Source: DATCRE01 sp964235605 (GTDB taxonomy: Bacteria; Bacteroidota; Bacteroidia; Cytophagales; Cyclobacteriaceae). Taken from it: a DNA stretch of 33,419 nucleotides. Of the stretch, positions 17,272 to 25,786 are shown piece by piece. The first letter of the stretch is position 1, and every line of letters starts with the position of its first letter. Location of the stretch: assembly GCA_964235605.1 (NCBI GenBank), contig CAXSCR010000052.1:1-33419 (forward strand), written 5' to 3'. The position numbers and the translations under genes are program-made. Below the pieces are notes generated by a model, which saw only the letters and a list, made by a program, of their open reading frames with translations, was not told the origin of the DNA and ran no database searches.

Positions 17272-17492
17272 TAGTCCAAATAATAGATATTTGTTGATTA
17301 GAGAACTGTCAAAGGAGCCAGTGTAAAGATGTTTCTACTATATACGTATTACGCGGATCAGCGTGTTAAATACGTTACAGACGGGCATAAGATATTTATA
17401 CCGAGAAAATTATATACTGACATAACGTTGTCACCAAAGACGCCTATCTTTCCCCTTTGAACTAAGCGACATACAACCTAAAAAATATAAAA

Positions 17493-17912
17493 ATGGCGAA
17501 GAATCTCTCAACGATTACCATCAACGCACCCGTACAGAAAGTTTGGGATGCTCTCACCAAACCTGAACTTGTAAAACAATGGCAATATGGAAGTGAGCTA
17601 ATTACCGATTGGAAAGTTGGTAGCGGTATTAGATTTAGAGCTGAATGGGAAGGCAAGGTTTTCGAACAATGGGGCAAAGTTTCAGCTTTAATCCAACACA
17701 AAGTAATTCGTTATTCGCTTTTTGTACCGAGACCAGATCTTGAAGATAAGCCCGAAAATTATTTTGTTATGAGTTATATTTTAACAGAGCAAGGTGAAAA
17801 GGTTAAACTTGAGATCATTCAGGAAGACAACCGACCTGGAGCTAAGCAGGATGCGCCACAGGGCGAGGAGAATACTGTGCTGCAAAGTTTAAAATCCTTG
17901 ATTGAATCGTAA
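17493..17912 (+). CDS. SRPBCC / AHSA1-type ligand-binding domain protein
   Basis: Soluble protein of 139 residues with the START/Bet v1 helix-grip fold of the AHSA1 (activator of Hsp90 ATPase-like) group. Evidence: the opening ITINAPVQKVWDALTKPELVKQW, the strand pair GSGIRFRAEWEGKVFEQWGKV, and a C-terminal helix LQSLKSLIES. Proteins of this group bind hydrophobic ligands; their physiological role in bacteria is mostly unknown. The start ATG at 17493 follows AAAAATATAAAA without a Shine-Dalgarno sequence. It stands alone, with 166 bases before it and 117 after it. Confidence 0.85.
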   Translation: MAKNLSTITINAPVQKVWDALTKPELVKQWQYGSELITDWKVGSGIRFRAEWEGKVFEQWGKVSALIQHKVIRYSLFVPRPDLEDKPENYFVMSYILTEQGEKVKLEIIQEDNRPGAKQDAPQGEENTVLQSLKSLIES

Positions 17913-18029
17913 CAAAATAAAGGACATTATGCTAAATATACAACTGCCCCAATCCACGGGCAAATCTGTAAACATTTGGCATCAACAGATATTTTTAATA
18001 TATTAAATTGGCTATTAATTAATTGAAAT

Positions 18030-18455
18030 ATGAGACAACCCCTATGCATTGTAGTAATATGTTTTGCTGTACTAGCCTGTGACAATAGTGCTGATATAAA
18101 TATTAGACCCGATTCAATTACCGGCTTTTGGAGTAGGGAAATGGTTTACTTGAATGGAGTTAACTCTGTTGAGTATGTCGACTTTTTAAATGGAGGAACT
18201 AATTTTTTAGAAATTAAAAACGACCACACCTTCTCAAGAGCCTATGATAATGGAACTTGGCATTTATCGAACGTGGTAATTAAACTTGAAAGAGGCGGAG
18301 CTTCACTGGACTGGACATATAAAATTATTGAGTATTCAAAAGAAAACCTTATCCTTGAAATTAAACTTACTGAAGGTCAATACTGCTGTGGGTTTGACGC
18401 GTTCAGCGAAAATGAGATAATTACAATCAAAGAAGTTTATAAAAAAGTTGATTGA
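18030..18455 (+). CDS. Lipocalin-like lipoprotein of unknown function
   Basis: A 141-residue protein with an N-terminal signal and a lipobox VLAC ending in Cys17 followed by Asp18, so it is predicted to be lipidated. After it comes ITGFWSREMVYLNG, which resembles the opening strand of the small lipocalin-like domain common in Bacteroidota lipoproteins (GxW), then alternating strands such as FLEIKNDHTFSRAYDNGTWHL and a final IITIKEVYKKV. The two adjacent cysteines in QYCCGFD are unusual. Function cannot be assigned; the genomic neighbours are unrelated singletons. Confidence 0.75.
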   Translation: MRQPLCIVVICFAVLACDNSADINIRPDSITGFWSREMVYLNGVNSVEYVDFLNGGTNFLEIKNDHTFSRAYDNGTWHLSNVVIKLERGGASLDWTYKIIEYSKENLILEIKLTEGQYCCGFDAFSENEIITIKEVYKKVD

Positions 18456-19231
18456 ATCATTACCACCCTAACGCTACATACTGCCTTATGTTTCTGCCAT
18501 GGAGAATATCGATTAGTTGTTAAAACAAGAAAGATTATGAGCGATCTCTAGGTAGCTTTTCCTATTAAAAGTGTTTGAAGGCAATGCTTGAAAACGGTGA
18601 GATAGCCGCCTATACTAATGTTTGTAATGATTAGTGTTTACTATACTTTATTCGCGCATCAATGCACAACCATCAATACATGAACATCGATCAACGTAAT
18701 AGCCATTCTCTTACAATTACATTTTCGTTCGGGCAGACCTTTGAAGGTTAAATTGTATATGCGAATACCTACATACCTACAAATGCAAAATCGCTGTGCG
18801 AAGGCACGTAAGCATTTCAAATCACACGCGTGGGTGGGCGCGACTGAGATTAAGGCATTCAAATTAGAGGATAAGGCATTGAATTACCAGTGGATAGGTA
18901 AATAGAGAAAATGCCATATTAGAATAAGGCCTTAGAATAAAGTCATTAAACCTCCAACTTATTAAGCGTATCATAGTTGCCAATAGATGTATAATAAGTT
19001 ACCGTTCTTTTGACAATGATAAACCGATAAACCATATATGATCAAAGAGTTTTAGAATCTACATAATTTCGGCTAGGTTGATCTGTGCTTGGTATTATGA
19101 TTGGTTTCATCAACTTTATTGTACAAACATCAAAATATGTAAAATAGAGATATTTTCAGATGTCTTAAAAATAAATTTTCTGTTTCCTGTGATTTTTTCT
19201 GATCAATTGCGAATAATGTAAAAAATAGATA
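18456..19231. other. 776-base gap before the ECF sigma gene
   Basis: No supported gene. Open frames are short and have no family pattern. The stretch contains short self-similar words such as AAGGCATT and TAAGGC (18851-18935) and a GC-rich island at 18828-18850. It is otherwise AT-rich and presumably carries the sigma-factor promoter near its right end, where TTTTCTGTTTCCTGTGATTT lies about 50 bases before the start. Confidence 0.5.
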
Positions 19232-19747
19232 ATGGAAAATGATCACATAGTAGATAAAGAACTATTTGTTCAAATATTAAAAGATAACAAGCGGATTTTA
19301 TACAAAGTTATAAATATCTATTGTAGGGATATTGAAGATAGAAGGGATTTGGAGCAAGAGATAGTTATTCAATTGTGGAAATCATTAAAGTCTTTCAATG
19401 GTAATTATAAATTATCAACCTGGATATACCGAGTTGCAATGAATGTTTCGATATCGTTTTACCGAACAAACGCAAGCAGAAAGTCTAATACAACTTCAAT
19501 TCATGAATCTATTTTTCAAGATATCGAGTATGATAGCGCGGACGAACTAGATGAAAACAGAAAGCTTTTGCACGAGTTTATTGACCACCTAAATGAATTT
19601 AATAAACAAATAATAATTTTGCATTTAGAAGATTTTAGTTATAAAGAGATAGCAGATATTATAGGCATTACTGAGAGTAATGTAGGCACCAAAATAAGCC
19701 GTATTAAGAAGATACTGCAAGAAAAATTTAATCAATACCAAACATAA
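19232..19747 (+). CDS. ECF-type RNA polymerase sigma factor
   Basis: Sigma-70 family protein of 171 residues with only regions 2 and 4, as in extracytoplasmic-function sigma factors. Region 2 includes DRRDLEQEIVIQLWKSLKSF followed by STWIYRVAMNVSISFYR, and region 4 includes FNKQIIILHLEDFSYKEIADIIGITESNVGTKISRIKK, a clear helix-turn-helix that reads the -35 element. It would redirect RNA polymerase to a small set of promoters. The next gene, six bases on, encodes a membrane protein and is the likely partner or anti-sigma factor. The family is well recognised; the regulon is unknown. Confidence 0.92.
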   Translation: MENDHIVDKELFVQILKDNKRILYKVINIYCRDIEDRRDLEQEIVIQLWKSLKSFNGNYKLSTWIYRVAMNVSISFYRTNASRKSNTTSIHESIFQDIEYDSADELDENRKLLHEFIDHLNEFNKQIIILHLEDFSYKEIADIIGITESNVGTKISRIKKILQEKFNQYQT

Positions 19748-19753
19748 ATAGCT

Positions 19754-20362
19754 ATGGATTTCGATGCACTGAAAGACACTTGGAGGAAAGAACAGAATGA
19801 ATTGGAAATTAAAATTAAGCTGAGGGAAGAAGTTATTCTCAGAATGAATATTGAAAAGTCAAAAAACAAGTTTGATCAACTTTTATCTATTTCGATTTTA
19901 GGTCGTAACCTGGCTCTTCTTTACATGGCCATGTCAATATGGGCGTCGTTTAAAGTCATTAACGAATTCGAATATAGTATTCCAGCTATGATTGGTGGTA
20001 TGGCTATGCTAGGGTCATTTATAATGCACGCTTCATTAAAGAGACCTGATATTAGCATTATGAATACTTTGACGCTACAAAAATCTATTCACCAATTTCG
20101 AATTCACACAATAAAATCTTCGAAGTACGACATCTCGATTGTTTCACTGTGGTTTTTAACGATCATACCTGTTTATTTAAAACTGTTTTTTAAAATTTCT
20201 ATATATTCTAATTTGATTCATTTCGGAATATTTTCGTTAGTAATCCTTTTAACTATTTCATTAGTGATGCTATTTTCTAATAAGCTATATCAAAAATGGA
20301 ATTCAGAATTACACGAAATAGAAAATCAACTAAGTGCGATTAAAGAGTTTGAACTAGTGTAA
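19754..20362 (+). CDS. Membrane protein paired with the ECF sigma factor (probable anti-sigma or sensor)
   Basis: A 202-residue inner-membrane protein. A charged cytoplasmic N-terminus (MDFDALKDTWRKEQNE, then about 45 mostly helical residues) is followed by four hydrophobic segments near 50-66, 74-92, 130-148 and 152-172, and a charged helical tail. The opening 'DALKDTWRKEQNE' is common in proteins next to ECF sigma genes in Bacteroidota. No zinc-binding HxxxCxxC anti-sigma motif is present, so an anti-sigma role is inferred from position alone. It overlaps nothing but is spaced only six bases from the sigma gene and one base from the following small gene, so the three form an operon. Confidence 0.7.
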   Translation: MDFDALKDTWRKEQNELEIKIKLREEVILRMNIEKSKNKFDQLLSISILGRNLALLYMAMSIWASFKVINEFEYSIPAMIGGMAMLGSFIMHASLKRPDISIMNTLTLQKSIHQFRIHTIKSSKYDISIVSLWFLTIIPVYLKLFFKISIYSNLIHFGIFSLVILLTISLVMLFSNKLYQKWNSELHEIENQLSAIKEFELV

Positions 20363-20363
20363 A

Positions 20364-20603
20364 GTGGCTCTGCATAGGGTTACTTATCATTTGCAAAGCA
20401 ATAAACATAATCAAAACAAACAATTTAATACGAAAACGTATTCAATAGTAAAAGTATCGACAGCTTGGTCAACAAATGATTTGAAAAGCAATGTTGAAAA
20501 AATACTTAATGAAAAATCTTTAGAAGGCTATGAAATAGTAACTGTTGCGTTTGGAGTAAATATGTGGTGGATGCCCACCGCTTTCATTACTATGTCTAGA
20601 TAG
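20364..20603 (+). CDS. Small DUF4177-like protein in the ECF sigma operon
   Basis: A 79-residue protein with a GTG start at 20364, one base after the preceding stop. The segment KTYSIVKVSTAWSTNDLKSNVEKILNEKSLEGYEIVTVAFG has the strand-helix-'LNEKxxEGYElV' strand pattern of DUF4177-type proteins, ending in a last strand TAFITMSR. The first ~20 residues (LHRVTYHLQSNKHNQNK) are not family-like, so translation may really begin later at a non-ATG codon. No function is known; membership in the sigma operon is by spacing. Confidence 0.55.
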   Translation: MALHRVTYHLQSNKHNQNKQFNTKTYSIVKVSTAWSTNDLKSNVEKILNEKSLEGYEIVTVAFGVNMWWMPTAFITMSR

Positions 20604-20765
20604 AACTGCGTACTTTCTGTTATCACAAAGAGCCTGCTTTTTAATTCTAATGGTTTGATTCACAAAAGAGGTTGTTCGCTTAAATAATAGAAAGGATAGG
20701 ACGTTTGAAGATGCATGAAAATGATTTTAAAATTTATTTTCTCTTTACCGCAAACAACATATTAT

Positions 20766-23180
20766 CTACTCTCCGTTTACCAAACCCCTAACCCCTGGAC
20801 TTATTGCAATCATAATCCCCTGATGTGATTTTGATAACTCATCGATTTGTTTCAAAGTTTTATTTTTCTGATCTGCTGAAACGCTAGTATGTTGGCTTAA
20901 TTGAGTGAACGCTTCTTGGCCAAGGACCGCCAGTTTCACTAGGTTTTCAGAAACGGGTATTACTTTCTCGAGTGTAGGTTTTCCTTTTGCAACCGATAAG
21001 AAAGATGGATGATTGGCAATTAGTTTAGTAAGATAAGACGCAATATAATGAGCCTGCTTTCGATGCGTGGAATCTGTTAGAAATTCATTTACTGCTTCAT
21101 TGAATCGATGTGCTTCAAGACTTTCTGGTAAAGCAGCATCTACTACTTGAAGCAAAGGTGTTTGTGTTGTGTTAGTAGAGTCGTTTGTAAACCGATCATA
21201 GTATTTTACTTCCTCCACTGACTGCAGAAATGTTTGTATTGTTATATTAGTCGGACTAATGCCCCATTGCTGAATAATAATTTCTTGTCCTTTATGATGA
21301 AGCATGCCAATTATACTCAAGTAAGAGTCAATAAATTCAAGACGGCGATACATGTCTGGAACGTCTTTGGTAAGTACAGCAGGCGACCATAATTTTTCTG
21401 CTATTGCGGCAGCGCGGGGCCACAGCCGCGAGTCTATATTGTCGGCAGAGATATACTCAGTCCACAAGGCCGCTTCCCCACCCAAGATCCTTTTTTTATC
21501 TTCCGTAGAAAGGGGTTTTATTTTTTCAAATAAGGGAGCTTTTGATCCAACAATGTCATCTCCGCCGATTTGCTTTCCTTCAAAGGGGAAAGTAAGAACG
21601 CCGAGGTGCATAGTTCCCTGAAGCAGGCCACCTGAAATTATACCTTCTACATTTACATCGCCATAGTCAGAGGCAACGGTGAATTTAAGTTTGCTACCAG
21701 TGCGTGTGGCTTTTTCGAAAGCTGTTACATTCTCCATAAGAATAAACAGTCCGCGAAGATCTTGCTCTTTACCATAAAGCACCAACTTTGTTTCAACCAC
21801 ATTACCTGCAGCTTTAATTTTAATGTTCCATTCTTTCCAATTGATTGTATCTGGCGTAATGGTAACTGCGCCTGGTAGAATCTCAGGATCTACTTGATAA
21901 TGTGTGCTAGCGGGCAGCTTATGATCAAGATAATACCCAGCAGATAGAATGGAAGGGTTGCCAGATTGCACAGCATCCCATAGTTTTTTTTGCCCACGCC
22001 ATGCTTGCACCACAATGCTTGAATCTAGTTCAGATCTCATTACCTCATCCCAACCTATTATTTTTTTACTATATTTTGTAGCAATTTTATGTATGCGATT
22101 ATTGAAATATTGCTGCAGATTATGATAATTCTTTATTCCTTTTGTCGTCATGAAGTTATTGATCGATATGCTGTTATTCCATTCATCAGGTAAGACCTCA
22201 TCACCGCCGATGTGGAAATAAGAATCAGGAAAGAGCGAAGCCATTTCACCAATGAACTTGTCAAGAAAATCATATACTTCTTCGCGTGTTGGATCCATCA
22301 CCGGACTAAGTACGCCGAACGCTACATCAGGTTTGTATTTTTTATTTATAGTTGCAAGCTCAGGGTAACCTGCAAACCAGCTCGTAGCATGGCCCGGCAT
22401 ATCGAATTCAGGAACCACACGTATACCAAGATCACGCGCATACAAAATTACTTCCCGGATATCATTCTGCGTATAGTAATTTCCATTGCTTCCTGCTCCA
22501 TGTAACTTAGGAAACACTTTGCTTTCTACCCTGAATCCTTGATAATCACTCAAGTGCCAATGCAGTACATTAAATTTGAGCGCAGCCATTGCATTAAGGT
22601 TTCTCAGAATAACATCTTTGGGTATCCAGTGTCTGCTTACGTCAATCATGATACCCCGCCATGGGTAACGCGGCCTGTCTTCTATTTTTCCCTGCGTGAA
22701 TTCAAATGTTCCTCGTGCATTATTACAAAGTTGTTTTAGTGTTTCAAGGCCTCTTAAAATACCATACTCATACCCGCTAGCAAGAATGATAGATGATTTT
22801 GTAATGGTTAACGTATATGACTCATCCTCAATAGCCTTTTGAACCGAATCCGATTCATGAATAAAATCGATAATTAAATTGGCTTCACTTTCTTTGTGAA
22901 CGCTTGTTCCTACAATTCCTAGCGCGTCGAACATTCGTATTAAGGCGCGGCTAATGCGCGCCTCATTTCTTCCTTTAAAATAATAATTAAAAGAGGTAAG
23001 CTTTAGCGTATCATTTTGGATATCGGCTTTCGCAGGTAAGGGCATTACGTTCAGCAGCGCGCGGTCTTCGTTTGAAATGGGAGGTTTATTGCTTTCAATC
23101 ATTCTCCAAAAAAAGAATCCGGCTATAGCTATCACAATAACTATAAATATCATTAATCCAAAAAGTATTTTCTTAAGCAT
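20766..23180 (-). CDS. Glycoside hydrolase family 20 beta-N-acetylhexosaminidase, membrane-anchored
   Basis: An 804-residue exo-acting hexosaminidase that releases terminal GlcNAc or GalNAc, for example from chitin oligomers or glycans. An N-terminal hydrophobic anchor (about 3-27) places it in the envelope. A GH20b-type alpha/beta domain follows (about 40-165, ending in LRGLETLKQL), then the TIM barrel opening with RYPWRGIMIDVSRHWIP, with WHLSDYQGFR, FDMPGHATSW and the catalytic pair D327-E328 in FHIGGDEV. GH20 uses substrate-assisted catalysis with this Asp-Glu pair. An insertion of roughly 110 residues (about 415-530, with WKEWNIKIKAAGNVVETKLVLYG) looks like a carbohydrate-binding jelly-roll inside the barrel, before GGEAALWTEY and SRLWPRAAAIAEKLWS. 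The gene is monocistronic, read toward the sigma operon. Confidence 0.93.
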   Translation of the reverse strand: MLKKILFGLMIFIVIVIAIAGFFFWRMIESNKPPISNEDRALLNVMPLPAKADIQNDTLKLTSFNYYFKGRNEARISRALIRMFDALGIVGTSVHKESEANLIIDFIHESDSVQKAIEDESYTLTITKSSIILASGYEYGILRGLETLKQLCNNARGTFEFTQGKIEDRPRYPWRGIMIDVSRHWIPKDVILRNLNAMAALKFNVLHWHLSDYQGFRVESKVFPKLHGAGSNGNYYTQNDIREVILYARDLGIRVVPEFDMPGHATSWFAGYPELATINKKYKPDVAFGVLSPVMDPTREEVYDFLDKFIGEMASLFPDSYFHIGGDEVLPDEWNNSISINNFMTTKGIKNYHNLQQYFNNRIHKIATKYSKKIIGWDEVMRSELDSSIVVQAWRGQKKLWDAVQSGNPSILSAGYYLDHKLPASTHYQVDPEILPGAVTITPDTINWKEWNIKIKAAGNVVETKLVLYGKEQDLRGLFILMENVTAFEKATRTGSKLKFTVASDYGDVNVEGIISGGLLQGTMHLGVLTFPFEGKQIGGDDIVGSKAPLFEKIKPLSTEDKKRILGGEAALWTEYISADNIDSRLWPRAAAIAEKLWSPAVLTKDVPDMYRRLEFIDSYLSIIGMLHHKGQEIIIQQWGISPTNITIQTFLQSVEEVKYYDRFTNDSTNTTQTPLLQVVDAALPESLEAHRFNEAVNEFLTDSTHRKQAHYIASYLTKLIANHPSFLSVAKGKPTLEKVIPVSENLVKLAVLGQEAFTQLSQHTSVSADQKNKTLKQIDELSKSHQGIMIAISPGVRGLVNGE

Positions 23181-23221
23181 AGCTATGTTTGCGTGATGGT
23201 GAATTTAAGAAATAATATCAT

Positions 23222-23348
23222 TGTTGTGTAAGAATGAATAAAGCTATAGCATTCCTACCGGCTTGCAGAATCTTGCACATAATGAGCGAGATGCACGGAG
23301 AAGATAATTGCCACTGCGGAATTAATGATGTGCACAGATTCTGTGATG
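23222..23348 (+). repeat. Dispersed repeat, copy A
   Basis: The segment beginning GAATGAATAAAGCTATAGC and containing ACCGGCTTGCAG, AATCTTGCAC, GATGCACGGAGAAGATAA, TGCCACTGCGGAATTAA and TGTGCACAGA aligns end to end with copies B and C, with scattered substitutions and small indels. It is preceded by TTGTTGTG, also present before copy B. No reading frame spans it. Confidence 0.75.
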
Positions 23349-23375
23349 AAATTCAAACCATTTCTCTTATACCCC

Positions 23376-23655
23376 GGTCTGTGTCCTCACCATAGCCGTC
23401 AATCTAAGATGACTAAGTCCCGGAGGGACGGTATATTATATCGTACCTACGGCACTTGTTTTCGTTATAATAATATATCTACCCATATATCATCCCTACG
23501 GGATTTTGTTAGATACGGCTATCGGGGACGCAGGCCTTGATGGTTTTAAGATTTAGACACCTCAACATGATATAACGTTTTTTTTACGCCCTTAATTTAA
23601 TGACATTGCCCTACGGGATTTTGTTAGGTTGACGGCTATGGTGAGGATACAGGCC
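23376..23655. repeat. REP-like palindromic cluster bounded by a 27-base inverted repeat
   Basis: Inner units are short palindromes with a 3-base centre: GTCCC-GGA-GGGAC (23417-23429), GTACC-TAC-GGCAC (23443-23455), ATCCC-TAC-GGGAT (23492-23504) and CCC-TAC-GGG (23609-23617). The edges are inverted copies: 23376-23402 reads in reverse complement TTGACGGCTATGGTGAGGAC and on, matching 23629-23655 at 25 of 27 bases by eye. A third partial copy, ACGGCTATCGGGGACGCAGG, lies in the middle at 23515. GTCCCNNNGGGAC-type repeats are common between genes in Bacteroidota. Confidence 0.7.
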
Positions 23656-23692
23656 AAGGATGCAAACATGAAATCATTTACAATTAACTGAA

Positions 23693-23843
23693 TTGTTGTG
23701 CGGATAAAATTGAATGATGCTGTAACGTTCCTTACCGGCTTCCAGAGAATCTGCATGCATATAAAGGCTTGTTTGATGCACAAGAAGATACGTGCCACTG
23801 CGCGGAATTGCTTTAGCGCACAGACTTAAATCACAGTCCTTGC
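23693..23843 (+). repeat. Dispersed repeat, copy B
   Basis: Begins TTGTTGTG, then AATTGAATGATGCTGTAACG, TTCCTTACCGGCTTCCAG, GATGCACAAGAAGATA, GTGCCACTGCGCGGAATT, GCGCACAGACTTAAATCACA and GTCCTTG. It is the most complete copy and shares its last ~22 bases (CAGACTTAAAT..CAGT.CTTG) with copy C and its centre with copy A. It lies about 345 bases after the end of copy A, in the same orientation. Confidence 0.75.
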
Positions 23844-23914
23844 AGCGAAAAATTTAAGATGATCGTGGCGCTGATCGGCATTGATCAATCTTATTTCTGC
23901 AATCTGCAAATTAA

Positions 23915-24010
23915 ATCGCAAGCCCTGAAAGAGTTTGATCTATCAACACAGGGCTCAGCCCCTGTGAGAAGAAAGCATTTACTAACAGCCTTGAAAGGGC
24001 GTAATATTAC
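23915..24010. repeat. AGCCCTGAAAGGGC-type intergenic repeat block
   Basis: AGCCCTGAAAGAG (23921-23933) and AGCCTTGAAAGGGC (23987-24000) are two copies of a near-palindromic unit. Between them CACAGGGCTCAGCCCCTGTG (23947-23966) forms a 7-bp hairpin, CACAGGG/CCCTGTG. The whole pattern, with GGGCGTAATAT after the second copy, is a repeat I recall from many Bacteroidota intergenic regions. Function is unknown. Confidence 0.6.
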
Positions 24011-24130
24011 TAGCAAGATGGCATAATGCTTTCTGAGCGATCCCAAGGTTATGGATATTGTTAAAACCTATTTTATAGCTACTTGTAGCGATAGCTAATG
24101 CCGAAACCACTACAATAACTTAATGTTGGC

Positions 24131-25786
24131 CTAACTGGGTAATGTAATTATAAAGGTAGCACCTTCCTTGTTGCCAGCCGCAGAAATTGATCCATGGTGG
24201 TTTTCAACTATTTTTTTGCAGATAGCAAGTCCTATGCCTGTGCCAGCATATTCGCTACGCCCATGTAGTCTTTGGAAAATCTTAAAAATCTTTTCAGCAT
24301 ACTCTTGTTCAAATCCAATTCCATTATCTGATAGTGTAATCTCTGTGTATTCTATAGATGAGTCCAGTTTGTTATTTGATTTTATTTCTTTTTCAGGAAG
24401 ACTTCTGGACGTTATCTTTATAATTGGTTTTTCTATACAAAACTTTATCGCATTGCTGATAAGGTTAGTAAAAAGTTGTTGTAACTGCATTGGTATACCT
24501 TTGATAACAGGAAGCATTGAACTTAGCACAACGGCGTGCTTTTGCTGGAGTAATATGTCAAAGTCTGATTTTACGGTTTCAATAATTCCATTAAGATCTA
24601 CTGCTGAAAATTCTTCCTGTGTTCTAGAAACTCTTGACCAATCCAGAACGTCATTGATCAAATCTGTCATGCGCACAGACGAAGAAATGATCTTGGCAAA
24701 GTAAGCCCGAGAATCGGCATCAAGATTTTTTAGTCTATCACCTAATAAATTGGAAAAAATTATGATTTTTCTAAGTGGTTCCTGAAGATCGTGGCTAGCG
24801 ATGTACGCAAATTGTTCTAACTCGTGATTGCTTATATTGAGTTCACTAATCTTCTCTTCAAGTAGCTTCTGGTATTCAATTAGCTTCTGTTGCGTGTCTT
24901 TTAATTCAACATTATCTTTTAATGTCTCTTCAACTTGTTTTTGTGGATTGATATCAACAAAGAAACCGGTCCATTGTGTGATTATGCCTTGCTCATTTTT
25001 CACAGGTACAATTGAAATAAGATGCCAAAGGTAAGTGGCATTTTTTTTATGCTTTAATCTGGCCTGTGTACTATACGAATTACTTGATTTGAAAATTTTT
25101 TCGAGGTCTTTATGAATAGCAACGTAGTCATCTGGGTGAACAAACTCCTGCCAGGCGAATGTTGTTAATGCTTTTAACGAGGAACCAAAATAACCCATAA
25201 GCCATTCGTTGGTGTAAATAATTTGGCCAGTAGCGTTAACTACAAACATCATGATGGGCAGGGTTTCTGCTAGCGCTCGGTATTGATTTTCGCTTTCCTT
25301 TAACTTGTTTGAGATTTCAAGAAGTTGAATATTTTTTTTCCTTATCTCATCATATGGAGACAATGGTGGCTCAGTATTGAAATACTGAATAAATGATTCG
25401 ATTTTATTTTCGGTTATAAGTCCACTGAATTTTAGATCCTGATTTAACTGAATATCATACAGAGATTTATTCTTAACCACGGCTACTTCCGTAATTAGTT
25501 TTTTAGCAAAACTTATAGCTTCGGTGTTTGCACAAGCTTGTGTTGTGCCACAAACGGTAGCAGTAACCTGCTTTTTAGTTTGCGATAACGTGAGGATGCC
25601 AAGGGTCAGAAAACTATTACTGCCTTGTGATAGTGCGCATCTTGCTATTTCAGATACAGCAGTTGCTAATGCGGTTTGAATTGTCATTGAAAGTCCGCAC
25701 ATTTCTGCAAGCTTCATGGTTCGCTTGTTCGCAAGGATCAGATCCATTTCCGTTTCCAGATTTGCCTTAACAATTTCTTTCATCAT
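24131..25786 (-). CDS. PAS histidine kinase with a degenerate RsbT-like N-terminal domain (stressosome output candidate)
   Basis: Sensor kinase of 551 residues, last gene of the stressosome operon. N-terminus (about 1-150): NKRTMKLAEMCGLSMTIQTALATAVSEIARCAL copies the helix of RsbT-type ATPases, but the N-box asparagine is Cys and no DxGPGI or GLGL box follows, so it should not bind ATP normally. Then a PAS domain (about 168-280, with ALAETLPIMMFVVN and FVHPDD), a coiled coil, HisKA with phospho-acceptor His332 in YIASHDLQEPLRKI, and a full HATPase with NLISNAIKF, DNGIGF and GTGIGLAICKKIVE. No transmembrane segment is seen, so it is cytoplasmic. Its start overlaps the stop of the upstream gene (ATGA). 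The N-domain may dock on RsbS/RsbR and couple the stressosome to phosphotransfer; this is inference. Confidence 0.88.
   Translation of the reverse strand: MMKEIVKANLETEMDLILANKRTMKLAEMCGLSMTIQTALATAVSEIARCALSQGSNSFLTLGILTLSQTKKQVTATVCGTTQACANTEAISFAKKLITEVAVVKNKSLYDIQLNQDLKFSGLITENKIESFIQYFNTEPPLSPYDEIRKKNIQLLEISNKLKESENQYRALAETLPIMMFVVNATGQIIYTNEWLMGYFGSSLKALTTFAWQEFVHPDDYVAIHKDLEKIFKSSNSYSTQARLKHKKNATYLWHLISIVPVKNEQGIITQWTGFFVDINPQKQVEETLKDNVELKDTQQKLIEYQKLLEEKISELNISNHELEQFAYIASHDLQEPLRKIIIFSNLLGDRLKNLDADSRAYFAKIISSSVRMTDLINDVLDWSRVSRTQEEFSAVDLNGIIETVKSDFDILLQQKHAVVLSSMLPVIKGIPMQLQQLFTNLISNAIKFCIEKPIIKITSRSLPEKEIKSNNKLDSSIEYTEITLSDNGIGFEQEYAEKIFKIFQRLHGRSEYAGTGIGLAICKKIVENHHGSISAAGNKEGATFIITLPS

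Larger units (their letters stand above)
23181..24130. other. 950-base repeat-dense intergenic region
   Basis: No gene is supported in this stretch between the GH20 gene and the last gene of the stressosome operon. It is almost filled with repeats, listed separately: two copies of a dispersed repeat (23222-23348 and 23693-23843), a palindromic REP-like cluster bounded by a 27-base inverted repeat (23376-23655), and an AGCCCTGAAAGGGC-type block (23915-24010). Confidence 0.7.

Noticed and set aside
17329..17460. Open frame of 43 codons beginning MFLLYTYYADQRVKYV.
   Set aside because: Too short, with no recognisable family, no spacing clue, and lying in a decayed stretch; it could be a remnant but cannot be supported.
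18659..18862. Minus-strand open frame of 67 codons in the gap before the sigma gene.
   Set aside because: Composition is Cys/Arg rich and no domain pattern is visible; nothing adjoins it on that strand.
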